Below the pieces are notes generated by a model. That model saw nothing but the letters and a program-made list of their open reading frames with translations, did no database searches and was not told the DNA's origin. The position numbers and the translations under genes are program-made. Positions 14,005-24,838 of a stretch of 64,000 bases of DNA are shown here, in pieces. The DNA is taken from positions 1,770,235 through 1,834,234 of the forward strand of contig MNCI01010443.1 in assembly GCA_015680685.1 (NCBI GenBank), in the 5' to 3' direction. Each line of letters begins with the position of its first letter. Within the stretch, counting starts at the first letter, position 1. The DNA is from Gnetum montanum. Lineage: Eukaryota > Streptophyta > Gnetopsida > Gnetales > Gnetaceae.

Positions 14005-17000
14005 TCACAAATTACGCGGGAGAGCCACTTGCACGTCGGTATCAGCTTTGTATGCACCCACTGGAGGCGCAGGGGTGGGTGCCTCCGCCAGCGGAGGCTT
14101 CAATTTCTGGCGCCGCCAACGACAACAGAGAAAATAAAGAAGACCGCCAACGGTGACGGAGGCGGTGAAGGAGAAGAGAAAGGAGAAGCAGCGCAGTTGG
14201 ATTGTGTTGGACATGGAGGCGGCCATGTTTGAGACGCGCGAGCACCGCAAAGACGGAAACCATTTGCGTCGCAGCCTCTCCAGATGGGGGCTCTCCGTAA
14301 CCTGCAGCACAGCAGCCGACAAGGCCGGCAACAGGGGCGAGCCCTTGGGTAGAACGAAAGTGACGCCTGCAGTGGGCAGAGGCATACCCACCAACGTGTA
14401 CTTGTTGCACGACGTCGCCAGAAGTAAGTTTTGGTTGATCTCCTGAGAGTTGATGAAGGCCACCACGCTGCCGTTGTCGAGGCAGGCCTTGTACTCGTCC
14501 ACGGATTTGAGACCAACAAGCAGGTTCTCAGCCACGCCCTCCTCGCGCTCCAGGTACTTGCCTACGAAGGTCCCGTAAGGGTAGCCCACGGACTGGTTGC
14601 GGCTGAGCACATCCTGTAGGCTTGTGGCCTTGGGGCTCAGCTGCCTTGCCGTGAGCAACGATGAGAGACTGGCTTGGTAGCTCGACACCAACACCAGCGC
14701 CATTACCATCCATATCACCATCATCGACCTTACCATGCAAGTCCTTGCATCCTCCTTTCCTGCATGTTCAACGTATCCTTGAAATTAGTCCGATACATCC
14801 ATAAAAGTGGATTTAAGTAAAAATTTCATTTCCAATTTCGTAAGGGGAAAATTTCCCTTTTTCCAAAAGTCAAATCATAAAATTGAGTAGGAAAAACTGT
14901 ACATCTACAAGAATGGAACCTTTGATTTGGAGAGAAAAAGATATAATTTAATATTACATAGTTGATTTGCAAACGAAAACTCAGAAAATATATAAATTCG
15001 AAACCGAAACTCAATTTTTAGTAAGTTCGAATACCTTTACGATGTATTAAACAACCAAAACATAAATAATTCAATATTATGAGTTTTCGAGAAGGGTCTT
15101 ACTGTGCATGAAGAACAATAAAGAAACCGCCATCCTGCATAATGGTAGGTAACCACAACACATAGCAAAGAGTTAGAAACTGCTCTCTGTGTCTTTTTTT
15201 TCTGTGAATTCAACTGTATATACATGGTGAAACATTCATACCATATGCCTTTGGAGACTAGTTGTCGTTGGATACCGTCCGGTGATGGAATCCGCGGAAC
15301 ATAGCGGGTTACCAAAGTCAATAATTAAGCTGTTGGGTGGAAAGTCAAAAAAAAATTTCAATGTTTGTTAAAGAGGTGCTAGTACCTGCACTTGGAGCTG
15401 GAGCTGGATCATGACCTAGCAATCTATTCACTGCAGCGATGATAACAGCGAAAAGAAGAAAGGCGATCCATGAAGCCAGCCATAGCGGAGCAGAAAATGG
15501 TTTCACGAAACTGTAAAACCCCTCGGTGTCCTCCCCTGAGTAGTAGGGAACAGTCATGACGAGGCCCGTTTCTGAGTAAGGCTGTGTGAAATCCACGTAA
15601 TTACTTCGGTTTGCTGTTGCTGAGAAAGGTCCCACCGCGGCGTCAAAGTTCTGTGTTTCAATAAAGACAAACAGAATCCATTAAATTTTTAACATACCAC
15701 ACCGAAGAAAACATGAAACAAAATGATATATTACAATAAATAACTAAAATAACGCATGCACCTGAAGGTATATTTGCTGTATAATATCTTCGTAATAATC
15801 AAATGAGGCGTTTCCCTTTGTGTAAGGGATATATTCTCTGGGCAGGTCAAACCCGAGAGTGGACACTGCAGCCTCAAATACATCCACGCAGAAACCGGTA
15901 ACGTTGTATCCATGAGACGCAGACTGGCTACTGTTTGAATTTTTCGCGACATTGATGAGCTGGGCAAATCCTTGTTGATACGGAACTGCAATTCTTAGCT
16001 TTTTACCTTCCAAAGGGATTTTGAAACCTCTCGGCACTTGACCCTTGGATCCACCAGGCCAAACAATCATGCTAGAATTCATCTGCAAACCGTTGGTTAA
16101 TGTCCAGGAACCCACCACTTTGTAAGTCCTGCCCTTCTCCCTCACAATGTTGATGATCTCGTATTTACAATCAGAAGGCTCACCGTCGCCATTAAAGCTC
16201 ACAAAGGTCCCGAGCCCTGTAAAATTCACTGATAGTATTTTCTGTTTGAGAAGCTCACCTTGCGCGAATCGCTTTATACCGAAGATCCGGCTTGTGAGGT
16301 CGACATCAGAGATGGGTTCGCTGAAATTGAGGGAGAAGGTACCCTCCTTCTGTTCTTGGACAAGAGCATCGATGGCATAAGCCACGGCCCACACGGCTTC
16401 GTACAGTGCTATGGCTCTCGTACCCAGCGGATTCTGCAGCGTCGCAGGAATCTGAGACTGAAATCGGCTCCGCCATCTTTCATAGAACTTCTTTAAGGCC
16501 GGGGTCCGACGAAGCGACGTCCTGATGCCCAACAAGCCCGTAAAGGAATCCAAAATGCTGGGGTTCAGAGACTCGAATCCTCCTACGAAAGACTCGGTGA
16601 AGATCCAAGCTTGTTCACTATTCATGAGCCCCAATTTCTTAGCCTCCAACAAGAGCAGAATTCCCTGGTCCGGACGCATGATAACGATAAAAACCCGCGT
16701 CTGCAGAGAGCGCAGTTGCTTCAGAGCCGCTTGCAGAGAAGTAGAATTCATCTGCGGAGAGAATGGAATCCTGTCTACGATTTTGCAGCCAGCGTCTCTG
16801 AGAGCATCGGTAAGAACCGGGAGACCGCCGGTGCCAAGCTCGTCGTCGAGGTAGAGCACCACAACCTGTTTCCACCTGAAATTCTTCACAATGTCTGCTA
16901 CGGCCCTCATTTGCACTGTGTCGCTTTGAGATAAGCGCATAAAATAGGGAAAGCGATGCAGGTTCACCGTCGGATTTGAGACAGCGAATGTGACCACAGG

Positions 17001-17363
17001 CACGTGCGCTGCTCCTGCAATTGTGGCTATTACTTCTGCCGCGGCGGACGACTGCGGCCCGACGATGGCCACCGTGTTGTTTTTTATGAGATCCGCCACG
17101 GCAAATGCTCCTGCTACTGCGTTGTGTTTCCCGTCCAGCACTTCGATATACAGAGTCGTAGAATTTAAAATATCGGAGGAGTTGTTGATGTCCTCCACTG
17201 CCATTTGCGCCATTGTATTGGCTATTGCACCGCTTATTGCTGCATCCTTATCCACCAGAGCTCCTATGTTGATTATATTTGTTTGTGCCTGCGCTGCAAA
17301 TCCAGTGCTTGCGCAAAATAATACCACCATGGCCAACTTGTACAATTTCCTTGCAAAATCCAT
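14005..17363 (-). CDS. Plant glutamate-receptor-like channel (GLR), three-exon model lacking the pore loop
   Basis: Family role: plant GLRs are amino-acid-gated, Ca-permeable cation channels in plasma or internal membranes. Model: exon 1 17363-15762, exon 2 15650-15386, exon 3 14759-14005, with GT-AG introns of 111 and 626 bp and phases 0 and 1, giving 873 aa. The ATG at 17363 is the first after an in-frame TGA. Residues 1-26 form a signal peptide, about 30-400 the receptor-family ligand-binding (ANF) domain with GPQSSAAAEVIA, and 454-580 lobe S1 with FCVDVFEAAV and the VDFTQPYSETGL segment. M1 is 588-608. M3 is about 634-652, ending SSYQASLSSLLT. Lobe S2 follows, then M4 at about 816-836. 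Oddity: the pore segment expected between M1 and M3 (WFSFSTLFF type) is absent; a possible degenerate exon lies at 15103-15134. A phase-compatible alternative acceptor would start exon 3 at 14777, 18 bases upstream. Family assignment is secure; channel function is doubtful. Confidence 0.9.
15103..15134 (-). other. Candidate degenerate pore exon in the last GLR intron
   Basis: On - the segment is preceded by an acceptor-like ATTATGCAG and followed by a strong donor-like GTAAGA. Read in the phase left by exon 2 it gives G-WRFLYCSSCT, aromatic- and Ser-rich like a GLR pore helix. Its 32 nt leave phase 0, but the next exon needs phase 1, so inclusion would shift the frame. One lost G at the donor would explain this. 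Confidence 0.35.
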
Positions 17364-17390
17364 AGCGTTCAAGAATACTCAAAGATGAGC

Positions 17391-17479
17391 TGGCATGTGC
17401 ATATATGCAAAAGGCCATAACATCTGCATCTTAGNTGGCATGTGCATATATGCAAAAGGCCATAACATCTGCATCTTAG
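17391..17479. repeat. Exact 44-bp duplication flanking a single N
   Basis: 17391-17434 and 17436-17479 are identical, with N at 17435 between them. This is the signature of two contig ends with an unmerged overlap. Confidence 0.85.
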
Positions 17480-18349
17480 CTTTATCACTTGTTGCTTGAA
17501 GGGAAGACTCATTCTCTCAGGTAGTCCACCAGGGTTAGATGGAGTTTAGTCTCAGAAATGAGGACAGAAACGCTATTTGTTTAGACTTTGAACAGCAGAA
17601 CATGTTTTGTTGACATTCAAGTTGACTCGACTTCAGAACTCGAGTCCAAGCACCAAATAGTAAAGTCTTGCGAGCTCGATCGATCAAGTCATTCAAAAAG
17701 GGTGAACGGAGTAGGTAGATAAAGTCTTTATTTTAATTTCGCTGAACTGGTCGTTATTTCAGAGTCCAGGTCGTGGAGCCGTATTGACTATGAGTACAGG
17801 TTTGGACTGTTTCCCAGCATCCTGGAAGAAACACATGTTTCCCTTTTATTGAAAATTTGCTATACGCTTTTTCGTGTATTTGGTGCGTACGATTAAAAAG
17901 TTGTAAAAAACTCGCCGTCGGTTTAAACAAATGACCTGAAAATTTCGAAGTCATTCGACTCGGAAAACAACTTACCATGCATAGCCAAAGAACTGCAAAA
18001 TGATGTTGAACGTGAGACAAACAGATAGCATCAAAAATGAAGATAAATTGAAGGGCCAAACATGCAAGATACGCTAGAATTTTTTAACATTGAAAATTGT
18101 AAATGTGGAATATGAAATTGGAATGCTGTGAAATTATTCACTCTAACAAAAGTTTTGTGTTTACATGTATTTTATCTGCCTTTTCTAAACTCTTTACGTA
18201 TACTTTTAAATTTCTTTAACAAAGGAATGATCGGGAATTGAAATTTCTTTTGGAAAACATGTATGCGTAGACAGTGTTTTATGCTTGCCTATTAGTTTTA
18301 CATTAAATTTACAGCTGTTCATTTTCTAAATAATTTTTCTAATTTGACT

Positions 18350-18425
18350 TTTTATTTTTATAAAAAATTTAATTAAAATTAACGATTATATTTTTATAAA
18401 AAATTTAATTAAAATTAACAATTAA
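18350..18425. repeat. AT-rich tandem duplication, about 36 bp x 2
   Basis: TTTTTATAAAAAATTTAATT plus AAAATTAACrA occurs twice in direct succession. Confidence 0.8.
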
Positions 18426-18430
18426 TGGCA

Positions 18431-19081
18431 GTTTCTAAAGGTGTGGCAAAGTAACTCAATCGAGTCAAAATCATTGCTCGGCAGAGAACGCGGATTATTG
18501 ACCAGAAGGTTGAAGGGAGAAGCTTACAGAGGGCTGGCAAATTGAATTCAACACAAGGGATGGCTTAGACGGTGGTCAAAATCGAGGCGCGGAGTTTGTT
18601 ATGTCCGACAAAGTTAATCAAGTATAAGGAGGTCAAGGTCAAAATATTGACGGACCAGCCGGTTATTTGAAAAAGGTTCAATTATTCCAGTAACTTTGCA
18701 GTGTATACAGAAAATTTCGAGATCCGTTCTTTTGAATTACCTTCTTTATTGGGTTTTCATCTTCCCTCATTTCATAGGTATGAACATTTTTATTGGTTTG
18801 TGGTGTACTCCTTTGCAGTTTTCCTTTTTTATTTTTTTAAGTTCTTTTTTCTCATTGGTGACTTGATCTGGGCTTGTATCTCTTCTAATTTCCCTTAACC
18901 ATAAACCCCAAGAGTCTCTATTATTTTGTTTCATAACTGTCTATGATATGCCTAAGTTATTCTTGTTAAGAGAAGCCATGACCTTGGCACCTATGTAGAA
19001 GTGAATAGTATGTACCCAAAGCTGCATCAATGGATTTATGATTCTCTTGTCTCCATCCTTGGATTTGCTTCCTTAAATTAG
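18431..19081. other. Intergenic DNA, no gene recognised
   Basis: Mixed, then T-rich sequence between the GLR upstream region and the N gap. The 65-codon ORF at 18701 is T-rich with no family features. Confidence 0.4.
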
Positions 19082-19423
19082 NNNNNNNNNNNNNNNNNNN
19101 NNNNNNNNNNNNNNNNNNNNNNNNNNNNNNNNNNNNNNNNNNNNNNNNNNNNNNNNNNNNNNNNNNNNNNNNNNNNNNNNNNNNNNNNNNNNNNNNNNNN
19201 NNNNNNNNNNNNNNNNNNNNNNNNNNNNNNNNNNNNNNNNNNNNNNNNNNNNNNNNNNNNNNNNNNNNNNNNNNNNNNNNNNNNNNNNNNNNNNNNNNNN
19301 NNNNNNNNNNNNNNNNNNNNNNNNNNNNNNNNNNNNNNNNNNNNNNNNNNNNNNNNNNNNNNNNNNNNNNNNNNNNNNNNNNNNNNNNNNNNNNNNNNNN
19401 NNNNNNNNNNNNNNNNNNNNNNN
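19082..19423. other. Assembly gap (342 N)
   Basis: Run of N between GLR-related segments. ORFs read across it are meaningless. Confidence 1.
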
Positions 19424-19644
19424 ATTATCTATCTTGTCATCTACTTGTGGCTCTTCCTTCCTATCAACACTCAACCTTGTGAGAGTTTGACAATAAGGAT
19501 GATAAAGAAGATGGAAAACTAGGAGAGCCCTTATTGCATACTCTTTTTCCATGAGCCCTTTGATTGTCTCTTCTTTGCCTATTGAAAGACTGAGGCCTAG
19601 AAGCCCTCCTTGTGTTGGGTCTTGTTCCACCTCTTCTTTGGTTG
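19424..19644 (-). other. Unassigned sequence fused to the GLR fragment
   Basis: Open on - in more than one frame. One frame is Arg-rich (RPQSFNRQRRDNQRAHGKR), reminiscent of basic gag tails, but I cannot assign it. It marks the breakpoint of the truncated GLR copy and runs into the N gap. Confidence 0.35.
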
Positions 19645-20004
19645 CTTGCTCCTGCACCTGTGGCTATTATTTCTGCCATGGCCGACGTCTGCAGCCCCAT
19701 GATGGCCACCGTCTCGTTTTTTATAAAATCTGCCATGGCAAACAACGCTCCTGCCACTACATTCTGTTGCCCGTCCACCACTTTCAGATACAAAGTCGTA
19801 GAATTGAGCATAGACGAGCAGTTATTGATGTCCTCAGACTGCCATCTGGGCCACTGTAGTGGCTGTTGCACCCACTATTGTTGTATCCCTCACCACCAGA
19901 GCTCCTATATTGATTATACCTGTTTATGCCTGTGCTGCAAATCCAATGCTTGCACAAAATAAGACCACCCTGGCCAACCTGTACGTTTTCCTTGCAAGAT
20001 CCAT
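19645..20004 (-). pseudogene. Truncated GLR copy (N-terminal part only)
   Basis: From ATG 20004 the - strand reads a signal peptide nearly identical to that of the intact gene (MDLARKTYRLARVVLFCASI), then INIGALV and, after a frameshift, EDINN-C-SMLNSTTLYLKVVDG, matching residues 1 to about 112 of the GLR. Lesions: a TAA where the intact gene has a CAA Gln codon (AAQA-stop-TGIINI), a 1-nt insertion near 19840, and an abrupt loss of similarity near 19645, where unrelated sequence begins. The upstream region is duplicated too. It is a tandem-duplication remnant, not a working receptor. Confidence 0.85.
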
Positions 20005-21136
20005 TGCGTTCAAGGATACCAAAAGATGAACCCGCTTGTGTACATATGCAGAAGACCATAACATCTGCAACAATGCCGTTTGTTTAGACTTTGAACCACA
20101 GAACATAGTTTTTTTTTAACTTTTAAATTACCACCACTCCATCACCCCGAGTCCGAGCACCAAACAGTAAAGTCTTAAAAGCTCTATCGGCCAAGAGATT
20201 CAAGGAATAAGATGTAACCGAAGAAAGTAAATAAAGACTTTTGCTGGACTTTGACTGACGCGTTGTTTCAGACTCCAGGTCATGGTATGATATTAACTAT
20301 TGACTATGAGATAGGTTTGGACCGTGTCAGGTCATGGTATGGCATTGACTATTGACTATGAGATAGGTTTGGACCGTGTCAAGATCCAACCATGTTAGAA
20401 CACATGTAATGCGCGTTTTCAATTTCTTGGCATGTACGATTAAAATGTTGAATAAACTTGAAGTTGGTCTCAAAATATGAGCTGAAAAGTCCGAAGTCAT
20501 TCGATTCAGAAAACAACTTAGCATACATGGCCAAAGGAGGTATCGATGCTTAACGTGAGAGAGGCGCATAGCAACGAAAATGAAGTGAAATTGAGCCCGA
20601 CATGATACCATAAAAATTTATGGTATTGAAAATGTTCAATGTGTAAGAATGTGAAAAAAATTTAAACTTCAGCCAAGGTGTGTTTACGTGTGTTTTATCT
20701 GCCTTTTATAAAGGCTTAACCTTCGCACGGTAATGGTAATTATCAACGCAAAGCCGCAAAATAAATAGGTCAAGAAATAAATAAATATGGGGAAACCAAA
20801 ATTCTTTTGGAAAACCTGTACGACCAGATATTGTTTTCTGCCTGCCTATTATTTTTAAGTTAATTTGAAAGTCATTTATTTTTAATGATTTTTCTGATTT
20901 AATGTTTCATTTTTCCTGAAATTGAACCATTATTAAGTCAAAAGATCCATAAGATGTATTGGACAGATATTACATTTTTATTAAAAATAAAATAGACCCT
21001 TCAAATTAATCAAGTATCAATGGAGGACAACAAAAACAAATCATACAAGCTTTTTTGTTGTAACATTATAAAGCTATCTCAAATAGGTAGTCTTAGCAAA
21101 AGAAACAAATGCATATAACTTATTTACAAGGGCTCT
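20005..21136. other. Upstream region of the truncated GLR copy, then AT-rich intergenic DNA
   Basis: 20070-20850 is the duplicated counterpart of 17500-18300, including the stretch GAAGTCATTCGA-TC-GAAAACAACTTA. A local direct repeat of about 51 bp lies within it. 20850-21136 is AT-rich with nothing recognised. Confidence 0.55.
20277..20381. repeat. Tandem duplication, about 52 bp x 2
   Basis: AGGTCATGGTATG-ATT-ACTATTGACTATGAG...GGACCGTGTC occurs twice head to tail. Only one copy of the motif is present at the matching place upstream of the intact GLR (near 17765-17810), so it arose after the gene duplication. Confidence 0.8.
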
Positions 21137-22085
21137 TGTTAGAATCTAATTGTAACACAATGTACAGTCTATAGCTTCATAATGATCCAAGGTTGTTCGT
21201 AAGTACTTCTAAACAAGTCATAACAAAAGGACATGACTTATCATGCAAACCATTATGACCTTATTTGTGGAACATAAGTAGCCAAGAATTAAGTTATGAA
21301 GAGACGTGGATGAAAAGAAGAATAAGTTGTAAGGAATAACAAAAGGATAAAAGGAAGATAGTAGGCGCAAGTAACAATGAATCATAAGGAAAGTTAATGG
21401 ATGAAGTATTACATAGAAGAAAATCAAAATTAGAACTACAAGAATTCGAAGAGACATGTCTAAAGTAAAAAAAGTAGGTAACACTAAGGAATGTAATTAA
21501 AGAAAGGAGTCATTATGATCCATAGACTCATAATGACAATCCAAAAATCCAAAAGGTTATCAAATGACTCATAAGAAAAAGAAGTGACGATGGATCCACT
21601 TTCCTAAATAGGACAAGAAGATCCAAGCTGAACCATTCGTAATCTGGTTCAATTTCCTAATGAGGAAGAGAAGACCATATTGTTATGATGGAATGATGAA
21701 GATAACTATGAAGAGGAGATAGGCTATGATTGAGGTAGTAGTCCTTAACATGTTAAGCTATGGATCTCTAAGGAGTCCAAGAAGGCCCAACCTATGTAGT
21801 ACTAACCAATCGAGAAAATTTCCACTATACTTGTCATGAGTAATAGGCAGAAGTAGGCATTATAAGGATGTAGCCAAGAAGAAAGAGAAGAATATGTTAA
21901 AAAGAAGAGATTCTTAATAAGATTAAGAATATCAAGAATGACTAAAGAATGTTGATGATCCTATTAGGAAAGATATATGTTGATGAATTACTTAATCTAC
22001 AAGTCATGTGTTAAAGTTTTCTCATAACCTAAATGATCTTGAACTAATTAGTGTTATCCTAGAGATGTAAAATCAAACTCTAACA
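21137..22085 (+). repeat. Copia-type LTR
   Basis: 949 bp, starting TGTTAGA and ending TCTAACA (7-bp terminal inverted repeat). It is followed at once by a tRNA-iMet-type primer site. Its first ~370 bp are repeated at 10818-11190. The matching 3' LTR was not found, as an Athila-type LTR interrupts from 22690. Confidence 0.8.
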
Positions 22086-22103
22086 TGGTATCAAAGCTAG
22101 AGG
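22086..22103 (+). promoter_or_regulatory. tRNA-iMet-type primer-binding site
   Basis: TGGTATCAAAGCTAGAGG directly after the LTR. Plant initiator-Met primer sites start TGGTATCAGAGC, so there is one mismatch in the first 12 bases. Confidence 0.85.
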
Positions 22104-22689
22104 TTGGAAATTCGTTATGAAGAAGAGGAAATTATGGAGAAAATATAACTAGAATTACTAAATTCAAAATGAAGTGATATGCCAAAATATCATAATGATT
22201 TGAAAATAAAGGACATTTATATGAGATACTTATATGGAAGAGTTAATCAATTAAACCCTATATATGGAGGCATAGGTGTAAAAAAAAAAACATGGGCTAA
22301 TATATTGCTAAGCATAAGAAAGCATAAAGATTAGAATATAATAGAAGGATAGAATGAAACCATGGAGCAAGTTCATGAGTAGATAAAGCTCTTGATAATA
22401 GCCTTAGAGAGAATGTTGGAGTCTCCAATGATGTCTACCAATTAAAAGAATGGTATTCAACATCATCTACTTCTTAAACATTGTATGGAGTACATTATTT
22501 ACATATTCCTACAAATGGAAGATAAGCTAAATAAATCAATATGGAAGATCATAGAAGAAAATGTGTAAGAAAGCAAGGACAAGCCAATGATAATAAGGGG
22601 CAAGCAAGAATACCTTATGATTGAAACCAAAGATGTAGGAACAAGCCTCAATATTCTAAACACTAACATGCAAATTACTCTAAACCCTA
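22104..22689 (+). pseudogene. Probable gag remnant of the copia-type element
   Basis: Lies where gag is expected after the primer site. Charged, A-rich, broken by many stops. Short stretches such as LERMLESPMMS are readable, but no zinc knuckle is visible. The assignment rests on position only. Confidence 0.4.
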
Positions 22690-23475
22690 TTTATGAGTTG
22701 TGGTTGATTGGATCACATTGACGCAGTATCCTATTTTACCTATATAAATGTGCACACCACCACATTTATGGGATTCATAGTTAGGTAGCATAGTCGAACT
22801 CTTGTTGTTTGTTTCTTCTAGAGTTAGAATATTTTCTAAGTGCCTATAATAGGAGTTAAAAAGTGTATGGATCTTTATTCAAGCTTTGATGTACCTAAAC
22901 ACCTTAGTGTGAACAACAATAAAGACAAGCTTTCTTAATAAACCTTGCATCACTTGGACTTAGCATAATATTTTCTTAATGCATTTACTATTTATGCAAT
23001 TTATTTTAATGCATTTAATTAATTAATTAATTAATAGTAGATAATTAATGCACATAAGTGCTACCATCTCAAATATACGTTAACGCTTGGTAATCCTAGT
23101 AGCACTTACACTTGGTAATCCAATAGCACTGCAACATGTTCAAGATGTGTACAATGGATGGGAACAAATGCTTATGTTTCAATTAGTTAGGCATTAGTTA
23201 ATTACTAGATTATTAAACATTTAATTACTCTATTTTCTACCCTTAGGCATGTTAAATGAAAAATATAAAAATGATACAAATCATATGCCTCAATTATACT
23301 TAACCATACCATTGTATCTCACAAGTGGAACAGAGATGAAAATGGTCATGTCCTTGAGATTAACTACTTAGATAATGTGTACTTAGAGAGCTAAAGACTA
23401 TGGAATTCAACCATATTTCTTAGTGAATGTTGGTGATTCGTATGGTTGGGTGGAGGGATTGCTCACTGCTCATCA
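22690..23475 (+). repeat. LTR of Athila-like copy H
   Basis: Degraded TGATGAG start near 22690, TATA box TATATAAA at 22741-22748, CTCATCA end at 23475. A primer-site relic follows (TGGTGCCATTGTTGGGAA, 23477-23494), so this is a 5' LTR on +. It aligns with the other TGATGAG-family LTRs. Confidence 0.8.
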
Positions 23476-23569
23476 TTGGTGCCATTGTTGGGAATTGTTT
23501 CGGCTATTGGTCCCTTCTAGTTTTTAGCCACTTGTCCCTTGGTTGGGATGGATCCACCTTATGTCCATG

Positions 23570-24366
23570 TTTATCCTTTAGTCTCTACTATTTTGGCAAG
23601 GTTTGCAGTCATCCCTATCTCACTAGTCACCTCCATCATGGTCTCTTCCTCTACAGCTTCGATCAGAGCCAGAGAAGGAAGATAATGAGAATGATGAAGG
23701 CAAAGAGGAAGGAGGAATAGCACCAAAACGGTGCATGCTATTCCCTCTTCTTTGATCTTGGCCACAATCACCATGTTTTTCTTTATCATGAAGCTTATCA
23801 TTGTTCCTACCTTGAGTTCCTCCTTTGGAGCCCCCATGGTCATGGGACCTATTCTTCCCCTAACTAGGATTATTTACAATTGACTATAAATGTTGTCAAG
23901 GGCTCCTTCATCAAAGGGAAGGAGAGGAGAGTTAGTGTATTAAGAAACCCCTTGAGAAGAGATCCTATCATACCTTTTGGCCCAATAGGAACAAGGGGTT
24001 TATGAACCGCTTGCCTTTTGATGCCTCATAGCGAGCTTCCATGTGTCGATCTTTCTTTCACTAAGCCTCCATGGGATGATAATCTTGGTAGTCATGATGT
24101 TGCACAACATACTTAACATTGAGCCCTACGATTCCCAATCTCATGAGACTATGGAGTAGCATCATTGGAAGTCAAATTGAGAAGCAACATGATGTTGTCC
24201 TCCATGTCCCTCCATCGTAGTTGTTCATCCTGGTGCAAGATGAAGGTGAAATCTAAAATATACTAATCCAGATGAGTATAGACCACTTTGCATTGTTAGG
24301 GCATAAGTGCTGATTGGAAGTGCTCTTGAACAATGGTGGAGAATCTTCCCTACAAGAAGAAGCCAT
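23570..24366 (-). pseudogene. Element G gag N-terminal fragment
   Basis: ATG at 24366 is followed on - by ASS, matching the element B gag start (MASSHK). Farther in, FILHQDEQLRWRD-type sequence is readable near 24250-24200, with M-ED-NIM after it and the Ser/Pro tract near 23700. Several stops and frame changes. It is the 5' end of a minus-strand Athila-like copy whose primer site (TAGCACTATTTCTGGGGA on -) and 5' LTR start lie to its right at 24496-24515. Confidence 0.7.
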
Positions 24367-24394
24367 GTTAGTTTTAAAGAATTTAGTGTGCTTG

Positions 24395-24414
24395 TATTAT
24401 TATTATTATTATTT
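24395..24414. repeat. (ATT)n microsatellite
   Basis: About six ATT units. Confidence 0.9.
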
Positions 24415-24514
24415 GAATGATTTTGAGTTTAAGGTTTATTACAACATCTTTTTTTATTTCACTAGCTTCTAGGTAGCACATGTAGCTAACTAAAGTCCCC
24501 AGAAATAGTGCTAA

Positions 24515-24838
24515 TGATGAGTAACGAGCAATCCCTATGTCCAATCATATGAATCACCAACATTCACTAAGTAATCTGATCGAATTTTGTAGACTTTAGC
24601 TCTTTAAGTACACATTATCTAGGTAGTGAATCTCAAGGACATGATCATTGTCTTCTTAGTTATACTTTACCATACCATTGTACCTCACAAGTGGAACTAA
24701 GAAGACAACAATTACATCCTTAGGATTCACTACCTAGATAATGTGTACTCAGAGAGCTAAATTCTATACAATTTGATTAGATTGCTTAGTGAACATTGGT
24801 GATTTGTATGGTTGGGCGTAGGGATTGCTTGCTACTCA
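24515..24838. repeat. Large inverted repeat made of two opposed LTR ends
   Basis: The left arm, 24515-24661, is the start of a minus-oriented TGATGAG LTR (element G 5' LTR). The right arm, 24695-24838, is the same LTR part in + orientation. The loop is 33 nt. The arms agree at most positions over about 145 bp. Confidence 0.8.

Larger units (their letters stand above)
17364..18430 (-). promoter_or_regulatory. Upstream region of the GLR gene, also present at the truncated copy
   Basis: 17500-18060 aligns with 20070-20615 upstream of the truncated GLR copy, so it was part of the duplicated unit. A TATATA on - near 17401-17406 is a possible TATA box. A short tandem copy around 17435 is probably an assembly artefact. 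An ORF-like frame on - (18059-17754) has a counterpart at 20611-20327, but no function can be given. Confidence 0.45.

Noticed and set aside
14029-14619. Plus-strand ORFs over the GLR 3' exon
   Set aside because: Shadows of the GC-richer GLR exon on the other strand. They show no motifs, and the minus frame matches the GLR family.
19073-19657. 194-codon minus ORF
   Set aside because: Most of it is the N gap. The readable part is the unassigned fragment next to the GLR breakpoint.
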